From Thermococcus sp. 18S1 (lineage in GTDB: Archaea; Methanobacteriota_B; Thermococci; Thermococcales; Thermococcaceae): 64,000 nt of DNA. Below the pieces are notes generated by a model. It did not search any database. It saw only the letters and a list, made by a program, of their open reading frames with translations, and was not told the origin of the DNA. Positions 52,343 to 60,600 of the stretch are shown here, in pieces (within the stretch, counting starts at the first letter, position 1; each line of letters opens with the position of its first letter). Both the position numbers and the translations under genes were made by a program. The stretch spans positions 1,922,001 through 1,986,000 of the forward strand of contig NZ_SNUU01000001.1 of the NCBI RefSeq assembly GCF_012027645.1. Reading direction: 5' to 3'.

Positions 52343-52525
52343 TTTCAATTTAGTGTTTGACAGGTACTTGCGGAGTATAAAACTCCAAGGACACCGCAAG
52401 TCACCGGCAAACTTGCCGAGCAGGTCAAGTTCAGGCTGGAGGAGGGCTTGGATATACCGCAGGAGCTGATAGAAAAGGCGGAGATAGTAGTGCACAAGAT
52501 AAGGGTGGGGTTTGAAAAGGTTTGA
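52343..52525 (+). pseudogene. Possible 3' fragment of a lost gene
   Basis: An open stretch without its own start reads ...VFDRYLRSIKTPRT, then TGKLAEQVKFRLEEGLDIPQ and ELIEKAEIVVHKIRVGFEKV, ending at TGA 52525. The amphipathic, charged pattern looks like real protein and codon use is typical of the genome, but I do not recognise the family and there is no ribosome site or start codon. I read it as the tail of a gene whose front has been deleted, perhaps when the inverted repeat region formed. Confidence 0.4.
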
Positions 52526-52531
52526 CTTCTT

Positions 52532-53662
52532 TTACTTTATCACCTTCCTGCTCAGCACGACGACAAAGAAGGCCATCATGAACGCTCCAAGAAAAGCTTC
52601 ACTCACCGCCAAAAGGTGGTAGCCGGGCTTCGGAACGTAGTCGCCGTAGCCGACTGTGGTAAAGGTGACCACGCTGAAGTAGAGGTTCTCCCAAAATCCC
52701 GCAGCTCCGCTGACGGCTCCGAGGAGGGTGTAAACAAAGGCATAAAGGAGAATGACAGCCACGGTTGTCAGAAAGACTCTACCCGGACTCTCGCCGTAGC
52801 TGGAGGTGTACCAGAGGAAGCGGTTGGCGAGCCAGCGGAGGTGACCTTCAAGGAATGTGAGCCATCTTTTTCCGAACCTCGCCGTGAGAGGAACGAAGGC
52901 TTCAACATACCTTCCGGGAACCCGGTGGGCCAGTCTCTGGATCTTTCCACGCACCCTCCATTCACCCACGGAGTACATGCTTGCCATGTCGTATATCCCC
53001 TGCTCAGTGAAGAGCTTCTTTAACAGGAGGTAAACATCTATCGCCCGGTTGTAGCTCTCAGCGGCCTCGGCGTACCTTCCCTCCCTGACGAGCCTGTCTC
53101 CCATAACCTCCTCAACGACTACCCGATCAAACTTCGCGTAGCGAAGGTTCTTGGCCCCAGCCAGGGAGACCCCATAGAGCTTTGCGCCCCTGAAGTCGGT
53201 GTTGAAGAGGTTGGCACCGTTCAGGTTTGCACCGTAGAGCTCAGCTCCCCTGAGATCTGCATTGGCCAGTGTGGCGTTCTCAAGACTCGCCAGTGAGAGG
53301 TCGGCGCTTATGAGCCTTGCCCCCGTCAGGTCGCTGCCATCGAGACGGGAGTTGCTCAGACTGGCATGGGATAGACTGGCACCGCTGAGGTCAGCGGAAT
53401 TGAGTAAAGCCCAACTCAGATTGGCGTGGGTTAAGTCCGCATCGCTCAGATCGGCATAGCGCAGGTTGCTGCCCTCCAGGTTGGCCTTTCTAAGGTTGGC
53501 GCCCGAGAGATAAGCCTCCTCAAGATCCTCGCTGGAGAGGTCAGCCCTTTCAAAATCCTTCCCACCAATCGGTTCATGGAAGGGGCAGAATGCTGAATCC
53601 TCCTCCGCCTCTCTGGGGCACTCCTTGATGGGGTTGTGACGGTAGCTGTGGACGCACTTCAT
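52532..53662 (-). CDS. Pentapeptide-repeat protein fused to a K+-channel pore
   Basis: The 376-aa protein starts with a Cys/His cluster (CVHSYRH... CPREAEEDSAFCPFHEP) that could bind zinc, then about 25 pentapeptide repeats of the A(D/N)Lxx type (about 40-165), which form a right-handed quadrilateral beta-helix. A helical spacer follows (YAEAAESYNRAIDVYLLLKKLF). The C-terminus is a two-TM pore domain: TM1 VFLTTVAVILLYAFVYTLLG, pore helix and selectivity filter TTVGYGD near 337, TM2 LLAVSEAFLGAFMMAFFVVV. The filter predicts potassium selectivity; the beta-helix may gate it or bind a partner. Start at 53662 follows GGGGTGG. Confidence 0.88.
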   Translation of the reverse strand: MKCVHSYRHNPIKECPREAEEDSAFCPFHEPIGGKDFERADLSSEDLEEAYLSGANLRKANLEGSNLRYADLSDADLTHANLSWALLNSADLSGASLSHASLSNSRLDGSDLTGARLISADLSLASLENATLANADLRGAELYGANLNGANLFNTDFRGAKLYGVSLAGAKNLRYAKFDRVVVEEVMGDRLVREGRYAEAAESYNRAIDVYLLLKKLFTEQGIYDMASMYSVGEWRVRGKIQRLAHRVPGRYVEAFVPLTARFGKRWLTFLEGHLRWLANRFLWYTSSYGESPGRVFLTTVAVILLYAFVYTLLGAVSGAAGFWENLYFSVVTFTTVGYGDYVPKPGYHLLAVSEAFLGAFMMAFFVVVLSRKVIK

Positions 53663-53980
53663 GGACCACCCCAACCAGGGAAAATCCGTCAGTGGGATCC
53701 GGGTATGTAGGTTATATCTCGCAAAACGTATTTATTTGTTTTGGAGACTCGATAACTATGGAACTTTCCAAAGAGCGAAAACCATTTATTCTATAACGCC
53801 CTAACGTCTGGGAAACGCAACGTCACCACAGGAGGTTCCAGTAGTTCGCCAAACACCGCAAAACCTCGTTATGAACGAGCCAGCCAAATCCTGTTAGGGG
53901 CATTACAGAGGCACATAATATCCTCCAAATCGGAGAAAACTTTAAATAAGATGAACGACTAATTCAAAGCAGTGGTGCGT
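53663..53980. other. 318-bp intergenic region with a short palindrome
   Basis: No gene is visible. It contains the promoter regions of the two divergent genes; a TTTAAATA box at 53941-53948 is positioned to start transcription near 53971 for the 171-aa gene. At 53865-53879 the sequence CTCGTT-ATG-AACGAG is a perfect 6-bp-arm palindrome that could be an operator or a small hairpin. I see no C/D-box or other known small RNA. Confidence 0.5.
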
Positions 53981-54496
53981 ATGGGCTACATAGTCTTCGT
54001 CACGTACGATAATGATGCCGAGAGAAAGCGCATAGACTACCTTCTTGACAAATGGTCTTCACGAGCCACCGTGAAAAAGCCCCGGGGAGCGGTGTTCTAC
54101 ATCGAAACGGACGATACCCAGGAGTTTCTGGAGGAACTTTTCTCGAGGCTTGAGGGCAACGCCGAGGAGAAGGTAGAGGTGTACAGCGCGAGAAGGGTCG
54201 AGAAGGGGGTCGAGGCAAAGCGGAGAACCCTTGAGTACACCATAGCAGAGGAGAAGAAGGTCGTCGAGAGGTTCATCGACTACCTGCTCTCCAAGATTAA
54301 CGCCGGCTACTCCCACTCGGAGAACGAGGCAAAGGTTTACGGCGTGTACACCAGGAAGGGGAGGGCCACCATAAGGGCCACCATCGATGGGAACGGCAGG
54401 ACGAGGGTGACCCTGGAGATTGAAGGCTACGGCGATGCCGTTGATTTTCTCGCCGAAAGGATAGATGAAGAGCTTAAGCTCTTCGCGGGTGGTTGA
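53981..54496 (+). CDS. Hypothetical 171-aa protein, first gene of the coiled-coil/kinase cluster
   Basis: I do not recognise the family. The protein is soluble with an alpha/beta N-terminal half (GYIVFVTYDNDAERKRIDYLL, GAVFYIETDDTQEFLEELFSRL) and a C-terminal half with strands KVYGVYTRKGRATIRATI and RTRVTLEIEGYG before a helix, suggesting two small alpha/beta domains. The ATG at 53981 has GGTG four bases upstream; in-frame GTG codons at 53972 and 53975 are alternatives and lie at the expected transcription start. It is separated from the next gene by a single base (TGAgATG), so translation is coupled and the two products probably act together. Confidence 0.75.
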   Translation: MGYIVFVTYDNDAERKRIDYLLDKWSSRATVKKPRGAVFYIETDDTQEFLEELFSRLEGNAEEKVEVYSARRVEKGVEAKRRTLEYTIAEEKKVVERFIDYLLSKINAGYSHSENEAKVYGVYTRKGRATIRATIDGNGRTRVTLEIEGYGDAVDFLAERIDEELKLFAGG

Positions 54497-54497
54497 G

Positions 54498-56345
54498 ATG
54501 GGGATATTTGAGGAAGGAAAGACGGACTGTGTTAAAGAGCTCCTGAAGCCCGCCGAGCGCGTCCTGAAGGAGGGCCTCGACATCGGGGTGGAGAGCTTCT
54601 CCAGGAGGGAAAAGCTCTGGCTCCAGATAGAGGAAAACTACGACCGCTACCTCGACGGCGAGTGTGGGGAGTTCCTGAGGGACCTCGACATGCACTTTAG
54701 GGGCAAGTTCGAGGGGGCTTTGGCCATACTCGCATGGAGTTTCCAGCAGAACGGGGAAACGTACCTCCCGGCCAGCAGGAGGTACAGGGACAGGGAGCTG
54801 GAGGCCCTCGAGAGGGTTCTCCGCTACAACGTCTTCGAGATATACTCCAAGGAGGACATAATGAAGAAGATAATGCACAGGGATAACAACGTTCTTGGCC
54901 TTCTCAGGGAGTACTATCACGGCGTGGACAGGTGGATCGACGATGCCCTCAACGACCCCTCGATAAAGCTCCCCCTGCGGCAGTTCCTCAAGACCAAGTG
55001 GGACTCCTACAGGGGCAAGATAAACGCGGCCATAGCAGAGGCAACGGTGCGCTTTGACTGGTTCAGGGACTTCCTCACGATGGCAGGGGAAGAGACGCAG
55101 GCTGTGGAGAGGACGTACCAGAGAAGACTGGAGGCCAAGGACAGGGAAATAGAAGAGCTCAGGCGCCAGATGGAAGAGATGCACATGAACTTCGAGAGGG
55201 AGAAGGAGGAACTCAGGAGAAGGCTTGAAACCGCAAAGGAAGCCGAGATATCAAGGCTCATCCAGGAGAAGGAGGAAATGAAAAGGCAGTTCGAGGAGGA
55301 GAGGCAGAGGCTCATCGAGGAGATAAGCAGAATGAAGGACGAAGAGGCAAGGAGGATGCTCGAGGCAGAGCTCGACAGAATGCAGAGGGAAATGCTGGCC
55401 AGTATTGAAGTCATGGAGGCGGAGATAAGGAGGAGGGAACTTGAGCTCAAGGAGAAGGAGATGGAGCTGAGGAAAAGAGAACTCGAACTCAAAGAAAAGG
55501 AGGACGAAGTCTCGAAGAGGATAAAGGAGGTAATGAGCCTGGCCGGCAAGGTCGAGAAGGGCTCGCGCTTCGTCAGGCTCGACGAGGCAAGAATGCTCGA
55601 GATGAACTTCGTTGGAAGGATAAGGAGCAAGTTCAGGGACGAGGTAAAGCTCCTGGGAAGGACCTTCAAGGTGGAGTCCGTTGAGGAGAGGAAGACCTTT
55701 GACAAGAGCAGCTACACAGGAAAGCTGAGCGAGAGAGACCTCAAGAACGTTCCGGACAACAGACTGGTGGAGGTCAAGCTCAGGGAGAAGAAGCTCCTCG
55801 GAAAGAAGGAGGAGATAACCGTAAGGGCGCTCTTCTATGGAAGGCCCGAGCGCTACGCCGAGGTCGGCTTTGACACTGACCCCCTGGAGCTGGCAGATAT
55901 CAACGCGCTCCTGGTTGATGCCCGTGATGAGGCCAAGAACGGCCGCATCGTCCTCCTCGTTGCCTCCCCAACGGGCTTCGAGAAGAGGATAGCGAACTAC
56001 GTCAATTCGGGCGACTTCCACAGGAACTTCATATCCGAGAACGTCTCTTTAGCTCTGCTCGACCTTGAGAGCGGCGAGCTGATATACAACCCCCACGACG
56101 AGTACGCAAAGGCGTTCGAGCCGATGCTTCGCCTTGAGAGGGACGAGGAGCTTCTCGCCAAGGTCAAGGACTTCCTTGAGGAGAAGATACTCAAGAGAGG
56201 CTACGTCAGGCTGGAAGAGGCCCTGGAGCACTTCGCTGAGGAGACTGTAAAGAGGGCCTTCCGCGAGCTCTCGAAGGAGAAGGGCTACATAACCAAGTTC
56301 GTCGAGGGCGTGGGCTACGTCCTCGTCAAGGAGGGCTTCCTCTGA
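54498..56345 (+). CDS. Large coiled-coil protein with C-terminal winged helix
   Basis: Unknown family. The 615-aa protein has a helical N-terminal domain (about 1-205, YRDRELEALERVLRYN, YHGVDRWIDDALNDP), a long highly charged coiled coil (about 210-365, heptads such as REIEELRRQMEEM and RRELELKEKEMELRKREL), a beta-rich domain (about 375-470), an alpha/beta domain (ALLVDARDEAKNGRIVLLVA, about 480-560) and a terminal winged-helix-like segment (YVRLEEALEHFAEETVKRAF then GYVLVKEGF). No P-loop is present, so it is not an SMC-type ATPase. Start at 54498 follows GGTGGTTGAG. Cotranscribed with its neighbours. Confidence 0.82.
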   Translation: MGIFEEGKTDCVKELLKPAERVLKEGLDIGVESFSRREKLWLQIEENYDRYLDGECGEFLRDLDMHFRGKFEGALAILAWSFQQNGETYLPASRRYRDRELEALERVLRYNVFEIYSKEDIMKKIMHRDNNVLGLLREYYHGVDRWIDDALNDPSIKLPLRQFLKTKWDSYRGKINAAIAEATVRFDWFRDFLTMAGEETQAVERTYQRRLEAKDREIEELRRQMEEMHMNFEREKEELRRRLETAKEAEISRLIQEKEEMKRQFEEERQRLIEEISRMKDEEARRMLEAELDRMQREMLASIEVMEAEIRRRELELKEKEMELRKRELELKEKEDEVSKRIKEVMSLAGKVEKGSRFVRLDEARMLEMNFVGRIRSKFRDEVKLLGRTFKVESVEERKTFDKSSYTGKLSERDLKNVPDNRLVEVKLREKKLLGKKEEITVRALFYGRPERYAEVGFDTDPLELADINALLVDARDEAKNGRIVLLVASPTGFEKRIANYVNSGDFHRNFISENVSLALLDLESGELIYNPHDEYAKAFEPMLRLERDEELLAKVKDFLEEKILKRGYVRLEEALEHFAEETVKRAFRELSKEKGYITKFVEGVGYVLVKEGFL

Positions 56346-56381
56346 TTCAGTTTCACTTTTTACGTGTTGGAGGTGTGTAGG

Positions 56382-56981
56382 ATGAAGATACGCAACATGT
56401 TTGGGAGGAAAAACACCATTGAAAAGCTCTCCCTGAGGGAGCTTCAGGGGGAGGAGATCAGGCTGAGAAACCGGCTCGAGAGGCTCAAGAAGGACATCAA
56501 CCAGATTGAAAAGAAGAAGAAGCAGCTCTTCCAGGAGGGAATCGGGGCCGACAAGCTCAAGAAGAAGATGCTCGCCCAGGAGATAAAGAGCCTCGACATG
56601 GAGCAGAAGCTCAAGCTCAAGGACTTCACCACCGCCCAGAAGCAGTACACCCTCATAAAGAACCTGATAATCGTGAAGAAGTACGAGAAGGAGCTGAGGA
56701 AGACCGGTGTCTGGGAGAAGCTCAACAGCGTCGAGCCGGAGGAGCTGGAGCAGGCGCTGATAAAGATAAACCTCGACGGCAAGGAGTTCGACGAGATGGT
56801 GGACAGCCTCAACAGGGTCTTCGAGATGGAGGTCGCGGAGTTCGAGGAGACCGAGGACCAGACCGAGCGGGAGCTGATGAAGGCCTGGAGCCAGGTTGAG
56901 GCAGGAGAAGCCGACGTCGAGGACGTCACCGAGAAGGTCGTCTCCATAGACCGCAGGCTCGAGGAGGACGAGGAACTATGA
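56382..56981 (+). CDS. Coiled-coil protein A (ESCRT-III/PspA-like layout)
   Basis: Unknown family. The 199-aa protein is almost entirely helical. A strongly basic first half (IRLRNRLERLKKDINQIEKK, then KKKMLAQEIKSLDMEQ) forms long helices; a conserved middle motif is SVEPEELEQALIKINLDGKEF; the end is very acidic (EVAEFEETEDQTERELMKAW to RRLEEDEEL). Size, helix content and the basic-to-acidic charge switch recall ESCRT-III (Snf7) and PspA/Vipp1 proteins that polymerise on membranes, but I see no diagnostic motif. Start at 56382 follows GGAGGTG. It overlaps its paralogue by four bases. Confidence 0.8.
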   Translation: MKIRNMFGRKNTIEKLSLRELQGEEIRLRNRLERLKKDINQIEKKKKQLFQEGIGADKLKKKMLAQEIKSLDMEQKLKLKDFTTAQKQYTLIKNLIIVKKYEKELRKTGVWEKLNSVEPEELEQALIKINLDGKEFDEMVDSLNRVFEMEVAEFEETEDQTERELMKAWSQVEAGEADVEDVTEKVVSIDRRLEEDEEL

Positions 56982-57592
56982 GCGTCCTCTCCCGCTTTTT
57001 TGGAAAGAAGAACCCCCTCGACATACCCCTTCCGAAGCTCAGGGAGAGCCAGATCAAGCTGGAGTACCAGATAGAGAAGGTGGAGAAGGAGATAGCCTCG
57101 ATAGACCAGGAGATAGCGAGGCTCTTCGAGAGGGCCAAGATGGCCAGAACCAAGAGCGAAGAACTTACGATAGCCACCAAGATAAAGACCCTCAACCAGC
57201 GCAAGAAGAACCTCCAGAAGACCCACATGCAGCTCAACAAGCAGCTGATGCTCATCAGCAACCTCGTGATAATCAAGGAGAACGAGAGCATACTCAAGGG
57301 CACCCCCACCTGGAACCTGCTGAAGAGAATGTCGCCCGAGGAGCTTGAGGAGCACCTCACCGAGATGCAGCTCGACGCCCAGAACTTCAACGAGAACCTC
57401 AACAGAATGCTTGGAATGACCGACCAGACCATCGGGGCCGGCGTCGAGTTCGAGGAGGACGAGGAGCTGGCGGAGATAATGAGGACGATACACGCGGTAA
57501 AGGAGGGCGAGCTGGAGCCCGATGCCGCCGCCGAGAAGGTGACCGGCGAAGAGAAGGCGAAGAAGAAGGAGGACTGGCTGGAGGAGCTTTGA
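56978..57592 (+). CDS. Coiled-coil protein B, paralogue of protein A
   Basis: A 204-aa paralogue of the preceding protein. Shared features are the N-terminal helices with matching heptads (ESQIKLEYQIEKVEKEIASI), the segment LMLISNLVIIKENESIL aligning with YTLIKNLIIVKKYEKEL, and MSPEELEEHLTEMQLDAQNF aligning with the EPEELEQAL region of A. The tail is again acidic (EFEEDEELAEIM) but ends in a basic patch and EDWLEEL. The ATGA overlap with gene A implies coupled synthesis, as expected for two subunits of one polymer or heterodimer. Function unknown. Confidence 0.8.
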   Translation: MSVLSRFFGKKNPLDIPLPKLRESQIKLEYQIEKVEKEIASIDQEIARLFERAKMARTKSEELTIATKIKTLNQRKKNLQKTHMQLNKQLMLISNLVIIKENESILKGTPTWNLLKRMSPEELEEHLTEMQLDAQNFNENLNRMLGMTDQTIGAGVEFEEDEELAEIMRTIHAVKEGELEPDAAAEKVTGEEKAKKKEDWLEEL

Positions 57593-57669
57593 TTTTTGTT
57601 TTCTCTTGGGTTTAATCAGTACTGTTCTCGAATCAGGCTAGTGAGTATTGGGCTTTAGGTGGTGGGAGA

Positions 57670-60600
57670 ATGAAGAAGGTCGTTGCACTGGTTTGGATCA
57701 TAATCTTGATATCCTTTTTAGTGGGAATCCCTAAATCAGTAGCCTCCCCAGGAACACCAAGCCACAAGTATGTTTTTCCAATGGTGTATCTGAAGTCCTA
57801 TTGGGGCTCAAGTGCCTACGAGAGTGCAGTATATGTTATTGCAGTAGAGGACACAACTATCTGGATAGACAAAAATTTCAACGGGCCTGATTCTTCAGAT
57901 CTAATTTACCACCTATCAAAGGGAGACAGACTCAGGATAGGCAAAGCAAGTGGAGCATATTCCAGCCCGGAGGGCGTTAAAAACGTTGATTGGGACATAA
58001 ATCCCCTCGTGGTGTATTCTAGCCATCCTATCATAACTTTTGCATCCCACGCTGACGCAGATTACGGCGATTATGAAGATGGCAACCTCAAATATTCTGC
58101 CCCGGAACCGGGGACTAAACTCTTGGGAACTAACGTCAGGTGGCTCTACATAACCCCATATTCAGGAGATGCTAAAGTATACATAAATGGTGACTATGCA
58201 GGCCAGGTAGAGTTTGGAGAAGTTCTTGTCAAAAAGTTCTCAAGCCCGCAGACCGTTGTAGTTACATCAGATAACCCGGTGGTTGCGGTTGCACTCTACC
58301 TTGACGAGAATTACAGAAGCAAAACATACGCATTTCCGCTAATGCCCCCAATGAGCGGAAAATTCCTCATTCCAGATTCAGTTGAAAGCTACGCAAAGGA
58401 AAAAAATGCCATAACTGTGAATGAATACTATATGATAATGGACTCCAATGGGGATATAGTTAAAAAATCAGATTTACCTTCAGAACCAAAAGTACTATCT
58501 TTAACAGACTCCGCGGTCTTTGTTTTCAGGACATTTTACTACAAAGATCCTTGGGGCGATGATGCACCGAGATATGCAATGAGTGCTCAGGCGTTAAAGC
58601 CACTTCAGGATTCGACAATATTTGGAATTATTAGCCCCAAAAGCAGACATTTAGTAACGAGCGAGTTAGTGTTCTACGCAGATGATAGCGTAAAAGTTTA
58701 CAAAGATTACAACTATGATGGTATAATTGATTCAGTTGAAACTCTCACAGGGGGTAAAGTGTACAAATTCTCAGATCACGAGATCAATCCTGACTCAAAC
58801 ACAGGGATATACATTATCGGCAAAGTCACAGGATATTACTTACTAGTTGGGGGATGGTCATATCAGATAGAATATGCTTATGAGATAGGCGCGACACCTA
58901 CTCTTAAGATCTCGACCCAAATATCTTCAGAATCTTCTCAGCAAACAGGATCAGAGCATACTATCTTTTTCGATGACTTCGAGGACTATCCCCTATGGAG
59001 TTATCCCTCTTCAAACTGGGTATTAGACTACGATGGGGCAGGAAAAGAATACCAGAAAATAGTTTCAAATCCCATTAAGTCCGGCTCTAAGGCTTTCCAA
59101 ATGCTCTCCGATTCTGGCTGCTGGGCGGCGGTTTCGGAACACAAGTTCAACTCTAACGCGGAGATAATCGGCTTTGAAGCCGATGTGTGGGCCGAGAGTT
59201 ATGGAACCAAAGGCTGTGGAGAAGATAAGACCAGCGTCATTAGACTTGCCTTCTGGAATGGTGGTTTGGATTCCTGGGGCAGATACTATGCTGACTTGAT
59301 ATTCAGGCACAATGGAATCGCCTACGCATACTCAGAGGGTGAAGAGCATCAACTAACGTCCTGGAAACCCGGAACATGGTATCATGTAAAAGTCATTTTG
59401 AACAGAAAAACGAATACATACGACGTTTACATAGATGGAAAGCTCGTTGCCGATGATATACTAGTGGAACACAGTGATACCGAAAATATTAACGCAATAG
59501 TTCTGACGGCAGGACATGCGAATACCAAGGTTGTCTTTGACAACGTGAGGGTCTTTGAAGTTACTTCAAGCCCTTCTTCAGGTGGCATTGACCTCTCCCG
59601 CGGCTTAGTCGCTTACTATTCTTTCGACCACGGCGACGCCAGAGACGAGAGCGGCAATGGACATGATGGCGAGATTTACGGGAACTCAAAGTGTGTCGAT
59701 GGAGTTATTGGGAAGGCGTTTGAGTTTGATGGGGATTCTTATATCAAGGTTCCTCACAGTAATAATCTTGCTCCTCCGTGCTATACTGTCAATGTGTGGT
59801 TCAATCCAACAGAAACTGCAATCTCAGGAGAGAGTGGAGACGAAATAATTTCTAAAGGGTACGATAAGCTCTACTACCAGATACAATGGGGTGGAGGGTA
59901 TTCAACGGATGACAACGAGGTTGAATTTTGGCTAGAGAATGAATACGATGAGGATGTATATATCTACTCCAATCCCATTGAATTGAATAAATGGCACATG
60001 GCCACCATGAGTTACTGCAATGGAGTACTAAGCGCATACATTGATGGGAACCTTATAGAGAGCAAACACATCGATATTATCCCATACAACAGCGGAGAAA
60101 ACTTGTATATCGCTACCGGTGATTCTGGATACTTCAAAGGTCTCATCGATGAAGTCCGCATCTACAACCGCGCCCTGAGCGAGAAGGAGATTAGGGCACT
60201 GTATGAACAGGGTATTGGCGGCTCTAGAGGAACACCCACCACGCCAACGAACACTCAGACATCAACACCTACACAAACCCAGACGGCAACCACCACACAA
60301 ACGCCAACACCCACATCAACCCTCGCCCCAATCGCCAGGAGCCAGATTGAAACCGCCGAGGACATTCTCTCGAAAATCCCGAGCTCAATAGACGTTGGCG
60401 ATGCAAAAACAATGCTCGAAGAGGCCCGGAAGGCCTACCTTAACCAGGATTACGAGCTGGCCAAAAAGTTTGCCGAAACGGCCCAGGCTCTGGCAGTTAA
60501 GGCGTACTACGATAAACTCAGGGCCAACCTTCAGGTAAAGGAAAGCCAGGGGCAGGATGTAGGCAAAGCCAAAGACCTTCTCCAGCAGGCGTATGAAGCT

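Larger units (their letters stand above)
52188..52531. other. Intergenic stretch with triplicated TATA-like sites and a gene remnant
   Basis: This 344-bp gap holds three copies of the palindromic TTTATAAA (52221, 52268 and 52304), the nested inverted repeat at 52229-52297 and an open stretch ending at 52525. The first TATA copy is properly placed to drive the reductase gene on the minus strand (about 35 bp before its start). The other two have no assigned gene. Confidence 0.6.
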
